Below the pieces are notes generated by a model. That model had not been told where the DNA came from, did not search any database, and saw nothing but the letters and a program-made list of their open reading frames with translations. Below are positions 52,470 to 60,306 of a DNA stretch of 64,000 nucleotides, one piece after another (position 1 is the stretch's first letter; each line of letters starts with the position of its first letter). A program made the position numbers and the translations under genes. The stretch is from Nocardia flavorosea. GTDB taxonomy: Bacteria > Actinomycetota > Actinomycetes > Mycobacteriales > Mycobacteriaceae. The DNA lies in contig NZ_JADLQL010000008.1 of assembly GCF_015477805.1 (NCBI RefSeq), positions 62,001 to 126,000 of the forward strand. Reading direction: 5' to 3'.

Positions 52470-52494
52470 TGATCACGATTCTAATCCGTGATCA
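52470..52494. promoter_or_regulatory. 25-bp palindrome upstream of the STAND operon
   Basis: TGATCACG (52470-52477) and CGTGATCA (52487-52494) are perfect complements, and inside them GATT-CT-AATC continues the symmetry with one bulged base. On the minus strand the centre contains TAGAAT, a -10-like box about 35 nt before the TTG start. A repressor bound here would block the promoter. The site lies 28 bp from the start codon. Confidence 0.6.
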
Positions 52495-52537
52495 CGGCAC
52501 GAGAACGACTGATCGCCAAAGGATCTGGCCGCGTGCG

Positions 52538-52759
52538 CTATCGCCCTCCCACGTACAGCCGTTCGCACGGCAGACGCGGCAGATCAGCCGCGGACCCAGG
52601 AATAACGGCGACCGAGCCCGCCGCGTGCCGGTGGCGCCATTCAGCCATGAACAACAACGCCGCCGACCGGCACGCCACGTATTCGAGCCTGATCCCGTGC
52701 AGAAAGATACTCAGGCACAGATCCGGCTCCCCCGGCCGAGGCGTTCCCTGCCCGCTCAT
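52538..52759 (-). CDS. Small hypothetical protein
   Basis: A 73-residue protein starting at ATG 52759, which overlaps the stop of the preceding minus-strand gene by 4 nt. It contains a short hydrophobic and basic middle (YVACRSAALLFMAEWRHRH) and a Pro/Leu-rich end. I do not recognise it. The overlap is the main evidence that it is translated. It may be co-regulated with its upstream partner. Confidence 0.45.
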   Translation of the reverse strand: MSGQGTPRPGEPDLCLSIFLHGIRLEYVACRSAALLFMAEWRHRHAAGSVAVIPGSAADLPRLPCERLYVGGR

Positions 52760-53184
52760 CCGGCACACTCCACAAGCGCGTCCAGGACGGTCTTCAAACT
52801 CGGCAGATAGACATCACGCGCCGGCACCACCCACCGCCGATAGGCGTCGTCGACCGGACCCGGCAACGCGACAATCGCGAGCGGTGGAACAATCTGCGAG
52901 TTCGTGCGTAGCAGGGCCCGTGCGTAGAGCGAGCTCTCCTCGGCCTCGGGCGAATACCCGGTCAAGAAGGTGTACCGGCGGGACCGATGCGAAACGACCG
53001 GGCCGACCAGAGACCGTGCGGACAGGAATTCACGCATTACTTTCCCGAGCCCATCCGGAGTGGTGACCGCTCGAACCCGACCACCGATCGTCAACGCAAT
53101 CCGGCCGGACTCGTCGACATGGCAAGGTAATCCGCACACCGTGCGGTAGTAGTGACAGCGGCCGAGAGCAATAGGCACAGACAT
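52756..53184 (-). CDS. Hypothetical protein next to XRE/DUF397 genes
   Basis: A 142-residue soluble protein of unknown function. ATG 53184 is chosen because AGGGGG lies a few bases upstream and the 46 codons before it look random. The N-terminal third contains CHYYRTVCGLPCHVD with a cysteine/histidine cluster that could bind metal. A middle part follows with GLGKVMREFLSARSLVGPVV, and then a strand-rich end. It is divergent from the XRE gene, as similar proteins are in other Nocardia and Streptomyces loci, and may belong to the same regulatory set. Confidence 0.6.
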   Translation of the reverse strand: MSVPIALGRCHYYRTVCGLPCHVDESGRIALTIGGRVRAVTTPDGLGKVMREFLSARSLVGPVVSHRSRRYTFLTGYSPEAEESSLYARALLRTNSQIVPPLAIVALPGPVDDAYRRWVVPARDVYLPSLKTVLDALVECAG

Positions 53185-53344
53185 CAGACCCCCTGAAGTG
53201 GCGTCACTGAAGTTCGAGAGAACGCGCCCGGCCCCGACCAGCCCAATCGCGAATCGGGGATGCCGCTGCGGAGTCGTCTCCGACCAGGCGCATATCCAGC
53301 CTGCTCTCACGTGACGCTTCAATCCACGGCGCCTTTGAAACGGT

Positions 53345-53356
53345 TATGATGCCCTT
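53345..53356 (+). promoter_or_regulatory. Leaderless promoter of the XRE gene
   Basis: TATGAT (53345-53350) ends 6 nt before the ATG of the XRE regulator, with no Shine-Dalgarno sequence between. Transcription probably begins at the start codon. Confidence 0.45.
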
Positions 53357-54154
53357 ATGCGACGCACTCGCTTGATCGATGCGCGGAAAGCCACAGGGAA
53401 GACCCAGGAACAGATCGCCGAGTTCATCGGTGTCGACCGCACCACCCTGGGCAAGTGGGAGCGAGGCGAGTCCACCCCGCACCCCAACCAACGCGGCCCT
53501 TATGCCGAAGTACTGGGCGTAGCCATGTCCGCTCTCGATTCCATGCTCAGCGGCCTCCCCGCCGACCAGGCCGAAATGCCGGAATGGCTCACCACCTACC
53601 TCGCCATGGAACAGTCCGCTACCGCACTACGCGCCCACGAGCCGCGCGCCGTGTACGGAATGCTGCAGACTCCCCGCTACGTCGAACACCTCGCGGGCCG
53701 CGCCGGGATCTCCGGAGTCTCGTCGTCTTTCGTACAACGCACCATCGACCAGCGCCTGCACCGGCAGAAACGGGTCCGCAACGGCGACCTGCAGGTCGAG
53801 GTGATCCAACCCGAATCCGCCCTGCATCTCCGCGTCGGCGACCCATCGGTCATGGCCGAGCAACTCCGGACCATGACCGAACTGGCGGACCTGCCGAATG
53901 TGACGGTCCGTATCACCACATACGATGCAGGTCAGTACGAAGCGCGGCGGCTGGGCGATTTCGCCATAGTGACCCACCCGTGGGGCAACCCTCGGGTGCA
54001 CGTCGAGGGATACAAAGGCGGAGAGTTCTTGACCGACCAGGAGACGGTGGCCTACTTCATGGCGGCACTCGACGACGCCGAACGGATCGCACTGTCCTCG
54101 AGGGAGTCCCGCGACTTCATGCTGCGATTGGCCGATAGCTGGAGTGAACGATGA
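53357..54154 (+). CDS. XRE-family regulator with DUF5753 domain
   Basis: A 265-residue protein. The Cro/C1 HTH (about 4-60) reads LIDARKATGKTQEQIAEFIGV, then RTTLGKWERGE, and the DUF5753 domain (about 85-255) includes YGMLQTPRYVEHLAGRAG and VIQPESALHLRVGDP. It overlaps the DUF397 gene by 4 nt, the standard actinobacterial pair (BldB/WhiJ-type systems) controlling development or antibiotic production. Targets are unknown; the divergent hypothetical gene pair is one candidate. Confidence 0.9.
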   Translation: MRRTRLIDARKATGKTQEQIAEFIGVDRTTLGKWERGESTPHPNQRGPYAEVLGVAMSALDSMLSGLPADQAEMPEWLTTYLAMEQSATALRAHEPRAVYGMLQTPRYVEHLAGRAGISGVSSSFVQRTIDQRLHRQKRVRNGDLQVEVIQPESALHLRVGDPSVMAEQLRTMTELADLPNVTVRITTYDAGQYEARRLGDFAIVTHPWGNPRVHVEGYKGGEFLTDQETVAYFMAALDDAERIALSSRESRDFMLRLADSWSER

Positions 54155-54348
54155 GCGAGTTGAACTGGCGAAAGTCGAGCTTTACGGACCCGCATACGTG
54201 CGTGGAGGTCGCAGCGGTATCTGGGGGCGTCCTGGTTCGCAACAGCAATGCGCCAGAGGCGGGTGCGTTGCGATTCACCTCGGAGGAGTTCCGGGCTTGG
54301 CTGCTGGGGTGCAAAGCAGGCGAGTTCGACGATCTTGCCGTTCGATAG
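54151..54348 (+). CDS. DUF397 protein
   Basis: A 65-residue protein with the complete family pattern: LNWRKSSFTDPHTCVEVA at the start, GGVLVRNSN in the middle, and FTSEEFRAWLLGCKAGEFD near the end. It is translated from an ATGA overlap with the XRE gene and is likely its partner in a WhiJ-like or toxin-antitoxin-like pair. The 208 bp that follow to 54556 contain no gene I recognise. Confidence 0.92.
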   Translation: MSELNWRKSSFTDPHTCVEVAAVSGGVLVRNSNAPEAGALRFTSEEFRAWLLGCKAGEFDDLAVR

Positions 54349-54556
54349 TCCTGGTCACATCGTCCCGAACACCCCCAGGGAAGCCATAGCACCGCCGAAA
54401 CAACTCGACATCGCTGTACCCGGCCGATTTGATCCATTACCCGCCCCCAGCGGGTTCACTTGATCCACATTCGCTGGGTGCAACTCTCGCCCAGCTGTCG
54501 GGTTTCTGCATTTTTGACTACAGTCACCTCGCAGACGCCGACTGGAGGGGAGATGG

Positions 54557-56674
54557 ATGAGCGTCGTTCAGGCGAGGTACGTGCAGCGGGCCATCGAGGA
54601 ACGCTTCGGCAGACTCATCGATCTATCCGACATCCCGCGTCGCAGTGAGCATGAGCAAGCGCTTCGCAGCCGCGGCCTGGCCGCGCTTGCAGTTCAGATC
54701 GAGCACCCATGCAGCGACCTTGTCGCAACTCAGGCGGTGTTCGACGGCCAGGATGACCGGGGTCTGGACGCAATCGCCGTGGAGAACCGACAGGCTCAAC
54801 CCCGGATAACGCTGATTCAGGCGAAGTGGAGCGACAAAGCCAAGGCCGGGTTCGGCGAAGCCGAGGTCCATAAGATGATCCGAGGCTTGGACCTGCTGAT
54901 CGAGCTCGAGTTCGATCGGTTCAACCGCCGCTTCCAGCGACATGTCCGAGCAGTTGAACAGGCATTCGAGGGCCGGGCGCCGAGGATTACGCTCGCCCTC
55001 GCGTTGATGCGAACCGAGCCTCTCAACGACGATATCCGCGAGCTCCTCGAATCGAGTATCGCGCAGTACAACAAGGTCGAGGAAATGGTGGACTACAAGG
55101 TCCTCGACCTACGCGACTTTCACCGGGCGATCCTCGGCGACGCGGCCGCGCCGAAGATCGCCGCGACGCTGCGGTTGGAGGGTTTCGGCCAGGAGACCAG
55201 CCCTTATCGCGCCATGTACGGGACGATGACCGTACCTGACATAGCCGACCTGTACGACGAACACCGGCGGGGGCTGTTCGCCCGCAACATCCGTGACGCG
55301 CTCGACGTGTCGGACGTCAATCCCAAGATCCGTGCCACCCTGCTCGAGCAGCCCGAGCACTTCTGGTACTTCAGCAACGGGATCACGATGCTGTGCGATT
55401 CGATCCGGCCGGCCGGACGCGCTCCGGTTCCAGGCGGCGTCGGAGAGTTCCTGGTCAGCGGCGCCAGCGTGGTCAATGGTGCGCAGACCGTCAGCGCGAT
55501 ATACGAGGCACACAAGGCCATGCCCGACGTCGCGCAACAGGGGCGCGTGATGGTGCGCCTGATCTCGTTGGAGGACTGTCCGCCGGAGTTCGGCGACCTG
55601 GTGACAACCAACACGAACACGCAGAACCCGATCGAGGATCGAGACTTCAAGTCCCTCGACCCCAGGCAGGTGCAGCTCCGCGACGACTTTGCATTGCAGC
55701 TGAGCCTCAGCTATGTGATCAAGAGGGGTGAGCCTGTTCCGAACCTGGAACACGGTTGTTCGATCACGGAGGCCGCTGAGGCGCTCGCGGCCGCCCACCC
55801 CAATGCCGAGTTCGCCGCATTGGCCAAGCGTGACCCCAATGCGCTGTGGGACGACGGTGTCTACAGCGAGATATTCGGCCTCACCCCAAATGCCCAGCGT
55901 GTCTGGCGCTGCGTGCTCCTGGCCCGCCGGGTACGTGCGCGACTCGACGCGCTGCGGGATGAGCTGATGTCACGGGCCTCGGCGATGGCCGGATACGGCG
56001 ACCTCCTGGTCACGCACGTAGTCTTCCGGTTGCTCGATACGAAGAGCATCGAAGACCCCGGAACGGACTGGGACGCTCGGCTCGACCAGGTCCCGGGGCT
56101 GGTCAAGGACGCGCTGTCATGGTCGCTGTTCGCCATCGACGCCGAGTACGGGAAGTCGAGCCACATCATCGCTGCTGTGCGGAACACAGAGCGCATCGAG
56201 CGGGTAGCCCGCGCCGCGATCCGGGGCATGCGTGATGGCGACACCACGCCGGAGCTGCGTTCGGACTACCAAATGTCGGGCGAAGCGCGACCGGGACGGC
56301 AGGTCGACGCTGTGCGCACACTGGTCGACGCTGAACGAATCCCGGATGGCACCCGCCTCGAGTTCCGGCCGTTCACACGGCCGGAACGGCGCGACATGAC
56401 CGACTGGTTGGCCGCCGAGCCGGCTCGGAGTCTCGCCGTGTGGCGAAACAGCACAAGGGATCAGCTGCAATGGCAGGCAGACGGCCAGTGGTATTCGCCG
56501 AGCGGTCTGGTCCGCCGGATGCGGAACCTGGCGTCCGGAGTAGATCAGAATGTGCAGGGCACGCTGAACTGGTACGTCCCCGAACAAGGCTCTCTGAGGG
56601 ACCTAGCCGAGGAGGTCCGTGCGGAGCAGACCGTCGCAGACCTGTTCGAGCCGGAGCCGACGCCCGAACAGTGA
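54557..56674 (+). CDS. AIPR-family abortive-infection phage-resistance protein
   Basis: A 705-residue protein of the AIPR family. The N-terminal part (about 60-120) has GLDAIAV, then ITLIQAKWSDKA with a D-x(n)-Q-x-K core, a PD-(D/E)XK-like nuclease signature. The AIPR core follows: LFARNIRDALDVSDVNPKI, FWYFSNGITMLCDSI and the segment LVSGASVVNGAQTVSAIYEA. GGAGGGG precedes the ATG. AIPR proteins protect against phages, probably by cleaving nucleic acids. Located 150 bp before a type I-like methylase gene on the same strand, it is probably part of the same defence locus. Confidence 0.88.
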   Translation: MSVVQARYVQRAIEERFGRLIDLSDIPRRSEHEQALRSRGLAALAVQIEHPCSDLVATQAVFDGQDDRGLDAIAVENRQAQPRITLIQAKWSDKAKAGFGEAEVHKMIRGLDLLIELEFDRFNRRFQRHVRAVEQAFEGRAPRITLALALMRTEPLNDDIRELLESSIAQYNKVEEMVDYKVLDLRDFHRAILGDAAAPKIAATLRLEGFGQETSPYRAMYGTMTVPDIADLYDEHRRGLFARNIRDALDVSDVNPKIRATLLEQPEHFWYFSNGITMLCDSIRPAGRAPVPGGVGEFLVSGASVVNGAQTVSAIYEAHKAMPDVAQQGRVMVRLISLEDCPPEFGDLVTTNTNTQNPIEDRDFKSLDPRQVQLRDDFALQLSLSYVIKRGEPVPNLEHGCSITEAAEALAAAHPNAEFAALAKRDPNALWDDGVYSEIFGLTPNAQRVWRCVLLARRVRARLDALRDELMSRASAMAGYGDLLVTHVVFRLLDTKSIEDPGTDWDARLDQVPGLVKDALSWSLFAIDAEYGKSSHIIAAVRNTERIERVARAAIRGMRDGDTTPELRSDYQMSGEARPGRQVDAVRTLVDAERIPDGTRLEFRPFTRPERRDMTDWLAAEPARSLAVWRNSTRDQLQWQADGQWYSPSGLVRRMRNLASGVDQNVQGTLNWYVPEQGSLRDLAEEVRAEQTVADLFEPEPTPEQ

Positions 56675-56824
56675 CACATCCCACTATGGAGACGGCTCTT
56701 ACAGCGCCATGAGGTTCCCACAGTAGCTGTCGGACCAACCCGCTATGTTAGGTGGTCGGCGTATCCCCAGCTTATGGATGGGCCGACCTTGACACATCGA
56801 CACGGCAGATCGGGGCATACACGG

Positions 56825-58900
56825 ATGGCTCAGGGCACCTTGGACTTCGGCGAGCCGAACGAGGTAGAGGATCACGGCACCGCTGCGGAGTCGCTCGCCG
56901 ACAACGAGGTCTTCGACTTCATCAGGAACGAGCCGGTGAAGATGCGAGCCAACGAGGAGGTGCGTCAGGAGATCGCGCGCGCTCTCTTCCATGAGTACGG
57001 GATCTCGGTCGACGACATGGAGCGTGACTACCCGATCCAGGTGCAAGCCCAAGGCGCCCGCAAGCTCCGCAAGAAGGCCGATATCGCCATTTTCAAGCCC
57101 GGAACCGAGCACACACCGGAGAACCTCCAGCGGGTCGTGGTGTGCAAGCCGAAGCCGAAGGCGAGCCGCACCGTCACCAAGATCCGTACCTTTCAGCAGG
57201 CTCAGCAGGACCTCGAGGAGTTGGAACTCCTACTCGGGACCGAGGCCACGCCGAACGCCGAGTACGGTATGTGGGCCGACGGCGTCGACTTCTTCTTCCT
57301 CCACAAGAAGACCAGCCGGTTCGGCGCGAAGTTCGAGCCGATTGCGAACTGGCCGGTTTCGCCCGATTCGGTCGGCACCCGGTCGGTCGCGTCCACGGCG
57401 AAGCTTCGCCGCGGCGAATATGCAATGCTGCGCACGGCATTCCGGCGGTGTCACAATTACATCCACGGCAACGAGGGCATGGCGAAGGACGTCGCCTTCT
57501 GGCAGTTCCTCTACCTGCTGTTCGCCAAAATCCATGATGAGCGCACCGTCAAGCGGACGGGACAGTCGCCGAGGTTCTACGCACTGCCGAGCGAACCCTT
57601 CGACCCGGACGGTCAGAAGCAGATCGCCGAACGAATCCAGGACCTGTTCACCGAGGTGAAGAAGACCTATCCGCACTTCGACGACCGTGATCAGATCGCC
57701 CTGTCGCCGGCGGCGCAGGCGTTCATCGTGGGTGAACTCGCTTCCTATGATCTGCAGGGCACCGACATGGACGTCAAGGGCGTCGCCTACCAGGAGCTGG
57801 TCGGCACCAACCTGCGCGGGGACCGCGGGCAGTACTTCACGCCCAGCGGCGCCGTGAAGCTCATGGTGGAGATCCTCGACCCCAGTGAACACGACGTCGT
57901 CCTCGACCCGGCGTGCGGTACCGGCGGTTTCCTTCGCGAAACACTGCGTCACCTGCTCGCACAGTGGAAAGAGCAGGACGGCACGGTCGGCCTCCCGGAC
58001 ACCGAGGAGCAGATTCAACGCCTCGCTGCGTTCGCCGACCGCAACCTGTTCGGCGCGGACTTCGACTCCAGCCTCGTCCGCGCCACCCTCATGAGCTTGA
58101 TGACCCTGACCGGCGGAACGGGGAACGTCTACCACATGGACTCGCTCAAGTTCCCGCACGGCGACCGGTCCGGCAACGATATCGCCGACCAGCGGATCCC
58201 ACTGGGCAGTGTTGACGTGCTGATGACCAACCCGCCGTTCGGCACCGACATCAAAGTCGAGGACCGCAAGACCATCGACCAATACCGTGAAGGCGTGGCC
58301 CGTCCCTGGACCAGAAACCGGGAAACCGGTGAACTCGAACCCGGCCGAGCCGAGATCACCGCCATGTCACCGGAGCAACTGTTCATCCAACGCGCCGTGG
58401 ACTGGGTCCGCCCCGGCGGCCGGATCGGCATCGTCCTGCCGAACGGGATCCTGTCCAATCCCGGCCCCACGGACGAGGCGATCCGGCGATGGATCCTCGA
58501 CAACTGCTGGGTGCTCGCCAGCATCGAACTGCCGGTGGAGACGTTCATCGTGGAAGCCAACGTCAATATCCTGACCTCCCTGTTATTCCTCAAGAAGAAA
58601 ACCGACGCGGAACGCTATTCCGCCTCGATGGGCGGTGCTGCTGACGACTACCCGGTGTTCATGGCCGTTGCCGAGAAGGTCGGTGTCGACCGCCGCGGCA
58701 ATCCGGTGTACAAGCGCACCCCCGACGGCGAGCTGATACTCACCACCCGCGAGGAGACCGAGACCATACCGATCAACGGCAAACACATCACCCGCCGCCT
58801 CGTCCGCAAGGGTCGCGTGCCGGACAACGATCTTCCGGTGATCGCCGAGAAGTATCACGAATTCCGCCGGAAGTACCCGGAACCAGGGAGCATCAAGTAG
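56825..58900 (+). CDS. Type I-like N6-adenine DNA methyltransferase (HsdM/PglX-like) with N-terminal HsdR_N-like domain
   Basis: About 691 residues from ATG 56825 (an in-frame ATG at 56774 is an alternative). Residues about 30-170 resemble the N-terminal nuclease-like domain of HsdR proteins (EVRQEIARALFHEYGI, KKADIAIFKPG), which is unusual in a methylase. The methylase core begins RGQYFTPSGAVKLMVE, then motif I DPACGTGGF (about 361-369) and motif IV NPPFGTD (about 469). The stop abuts the HsdS-like gene, whose ATG follows at once. It should methylate host DNA to mark self, with specificity from the next subunit. Confidence 0.9.
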   Translation: MAQGTLDFGEPNEVEDHGTAAESLADNEVFDFIRNEPVKMRANEEVRQEIARALFHEYGISVDDMERDYPIQVQAQGARKLRKKADIAIFKPGTEHTPENLQRVVVCKPKPKASRTVTKIRTFQQAQQDLEELELLLGTEATPNAEYGMWADGVDFFFLHKKTSRFGAKFEPIANWPVSPDSVGTRSVASTAKLRRGEYAMLRTAFRRCHNYIHGNEGMAKDVAFWQFLYLLFAKIHDERTVKRTGQSPRFYALPSEPFDPDGQKQIAERIQDLFTEVKKTYPHFDDRDQIALSPAAQAFIVGELASYDLQGTDMDVKGVAYQELVGTNLRGDRGQYFTPSGAVKLMVEILDPSEHDVVLDPACGTGGFLRETLRHLLAQWKEQDGTVGLPDTEEQIQRLAAFADRNLFGADFDSSLVRATLMSLMTLTGGTGNVYHMDSLKFPHGDRSGNDIADQRIPLGSVDVLMTNPPFGTDIKVEDRKTIDQYREGVARPWTRNRETGELEPGRAEITAMSPEQLFIQRAVDWVRPGGRIGIVLPNGILSNPGPTDEAIRRWILDNCWVLASIELPVETFIVEANVNILTSLLFLKKKTDAERYSASMGGAADDYPVFMAVAEKVGVDRRGNPVYKRTPDGELILTTREETETIPINGKHITRRLVRKGRVPDNDLPVIAEKYHEFRRKYPEPGSIK

Positions 58901-60304
58901 ATGAAACTCGTCGATTTCGACAACCCGGTTCGCGCTAGCTGGCTCGCGGACCAAGGGTTCCGACTCGACCCCGGACCGTTCATCTCCGAGACGTACGCGG
59001 CACGGATGATGCTTCGTCACGTTTCTCGTACTGAGCAGCTGGGGGACCTGGCCGAGCGGATATTTCGCCCAGGTATCTTCAAACGCCATTGGACCGGAAG
59101 CGCGGAACACGGTGTTCGGTTCCTTTCAAGCGCGGACATCTTCGAGGCGGACCTGTCGACGCTGCCCATGATCACCGAGAAGTCGTTCGATTCGGACCCC
59201 AAGCTTCCCCTCGAGCCGGGATGGACACTCATTACGTGCTCTGGAATGACCGCGGGCCGCGTCACCTATGCCCGAAATGAGATGGAGGGATACGCGTGCA
59301 CGCAGGACGTGCTGCGCGTCGTCCCTGGAGCGGATATTCCGGGTGGATACCTCTACACGTTCCTTGCCAGCCGGTACGGCACGGCGATGATCAAGGGCGG
59401 AATCTACGGAAGTAGCATCAAGCACATAGAACCTCCACACCTCGTCGACATCCCCATTCCCCGCCTCGGCAACGGGATCGAGTCCCAAATCGACTCCCTG
59501 ATCCAACACGCAATGAAACTGCGCTCCCGGTATCAGAAGGGCGTGATATCAGCAACGGAAGACCTTTTCACCAGTGCAGGACTCTCCGATCTCTTGGAAT
59601 ACAACTGGCATGACGACCGCGAAATAGGTTTCCATGTCGATGGCGTTCGCAGCGAATCACTGCGGGCCCTCAACTTTTCCCCGAGAGCGCGGCGCCTGAT
59701 CGCACGGATTCGCGATGTACCACACCGTTCGCTCGGTAGCGTCTGTGAAAATGGTTTACTCGCCCGCGGTCCACAGTTCAAAAGGATCGACGCGGCGCCT
59801 GGATACGGAGTTAAGCTAGTCGGCCAACGACAGGGGTTCTGGATGCGTCCGGAGGGGCGCTGGGTTTCAATGTCTGAGTCTGAGCGGCGCGCTGTGCAGG
59901 TGGATGACGAGACAGTGCTCGTTGCCTCGACAGGAACACTTGGCGAAACCGAAGTCTATTGCAGGGCTATCTTTGCAACCGGATCGGCGCTGAAGAATGC
60001 TTTCACAGGACACTTTCTGCGAATCCGATCGGGCGACCCGGCCGTGTCGAATCCATACCTATTCGCTTTTTTCAGGTCTGACATTGCCTTCAGGTTACTT
60101 CGCTCAATGAGCACTGGGGGCAAGCAGCAGGACATCCATGCCTCGTTTCGGATTGAACTACCAATACCAATGTGCGACAACGAATCCCGGGATAGGATTA
60201 CCGAGACCGTGCGACAGTCGTACCGACGCCGAGATGAGGCCGATGCGCTGGAGGACGAGGCTATGACCTTACTGGAGAAGGCGATTCGAGAGGCGGCCAG
60301 ATAG
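58901..60304 (+). CDS. HsdS-like specificity subunit
   Basis: A 467-residue protein with two target-recognition half-repeats. The first half (about 1-215) has LGDLAERIFRPGIFKRHW and LVDIPIPRLGNGIESQIDSL. The second half (about 225-460) has VPHRSLGSVCENGLLARG, then IELPIPMCDNESRDRITETVRQSYRRRDEADAL. The P-I-P segments and the coiled helices after each domain are the HsdS pattern. The gene starts immediately after the methylase stop, and its third-codon GC is visibly lower than that of its neighbours, a sign of exchange of target-recognition sequences. Confidence 0.85.
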   Translation: MKLVDFDNPVRASWLADQGFRLDPGPFISETYAARMMLRHVSRTEQLGDLAERIFRPGIFKRHWTGSAEHGVRFLSSADIFEADLSTLPMITEKSFDSDPKLPLEPGWTLITCSGMTAGRVTYARNEMEGYACTQDVLRVVPGADIPGGYLYTFLASRYGTAMIKGGIYGSSIKHIEPPHLVDIPIPRLGNGIESQIDSLIQHAMKLRSRYQKGVISATEDLFTSAGLSDLLEYNWHDDREIGFHVDGVRSESLRALNFSPRARRLIARIRDVPHRSLGSVCENGLLARGPQFKRIDAAPGYGVKLVGQRQGFWMRPEGRWVSMSESERRAVQVDDETVLVASTGTLGETEVYCRAIFATGSALKNAFTGHFLRIRSGDPAVSNPYLFAFFRSDIAFRLLRSMSTGGKQQDIHASFRIELPIPMCDNESRDRITETVRQSYRRRDEADALEDEAMTLLEKAIREAAR

Positions 60305-60306
60305 AC

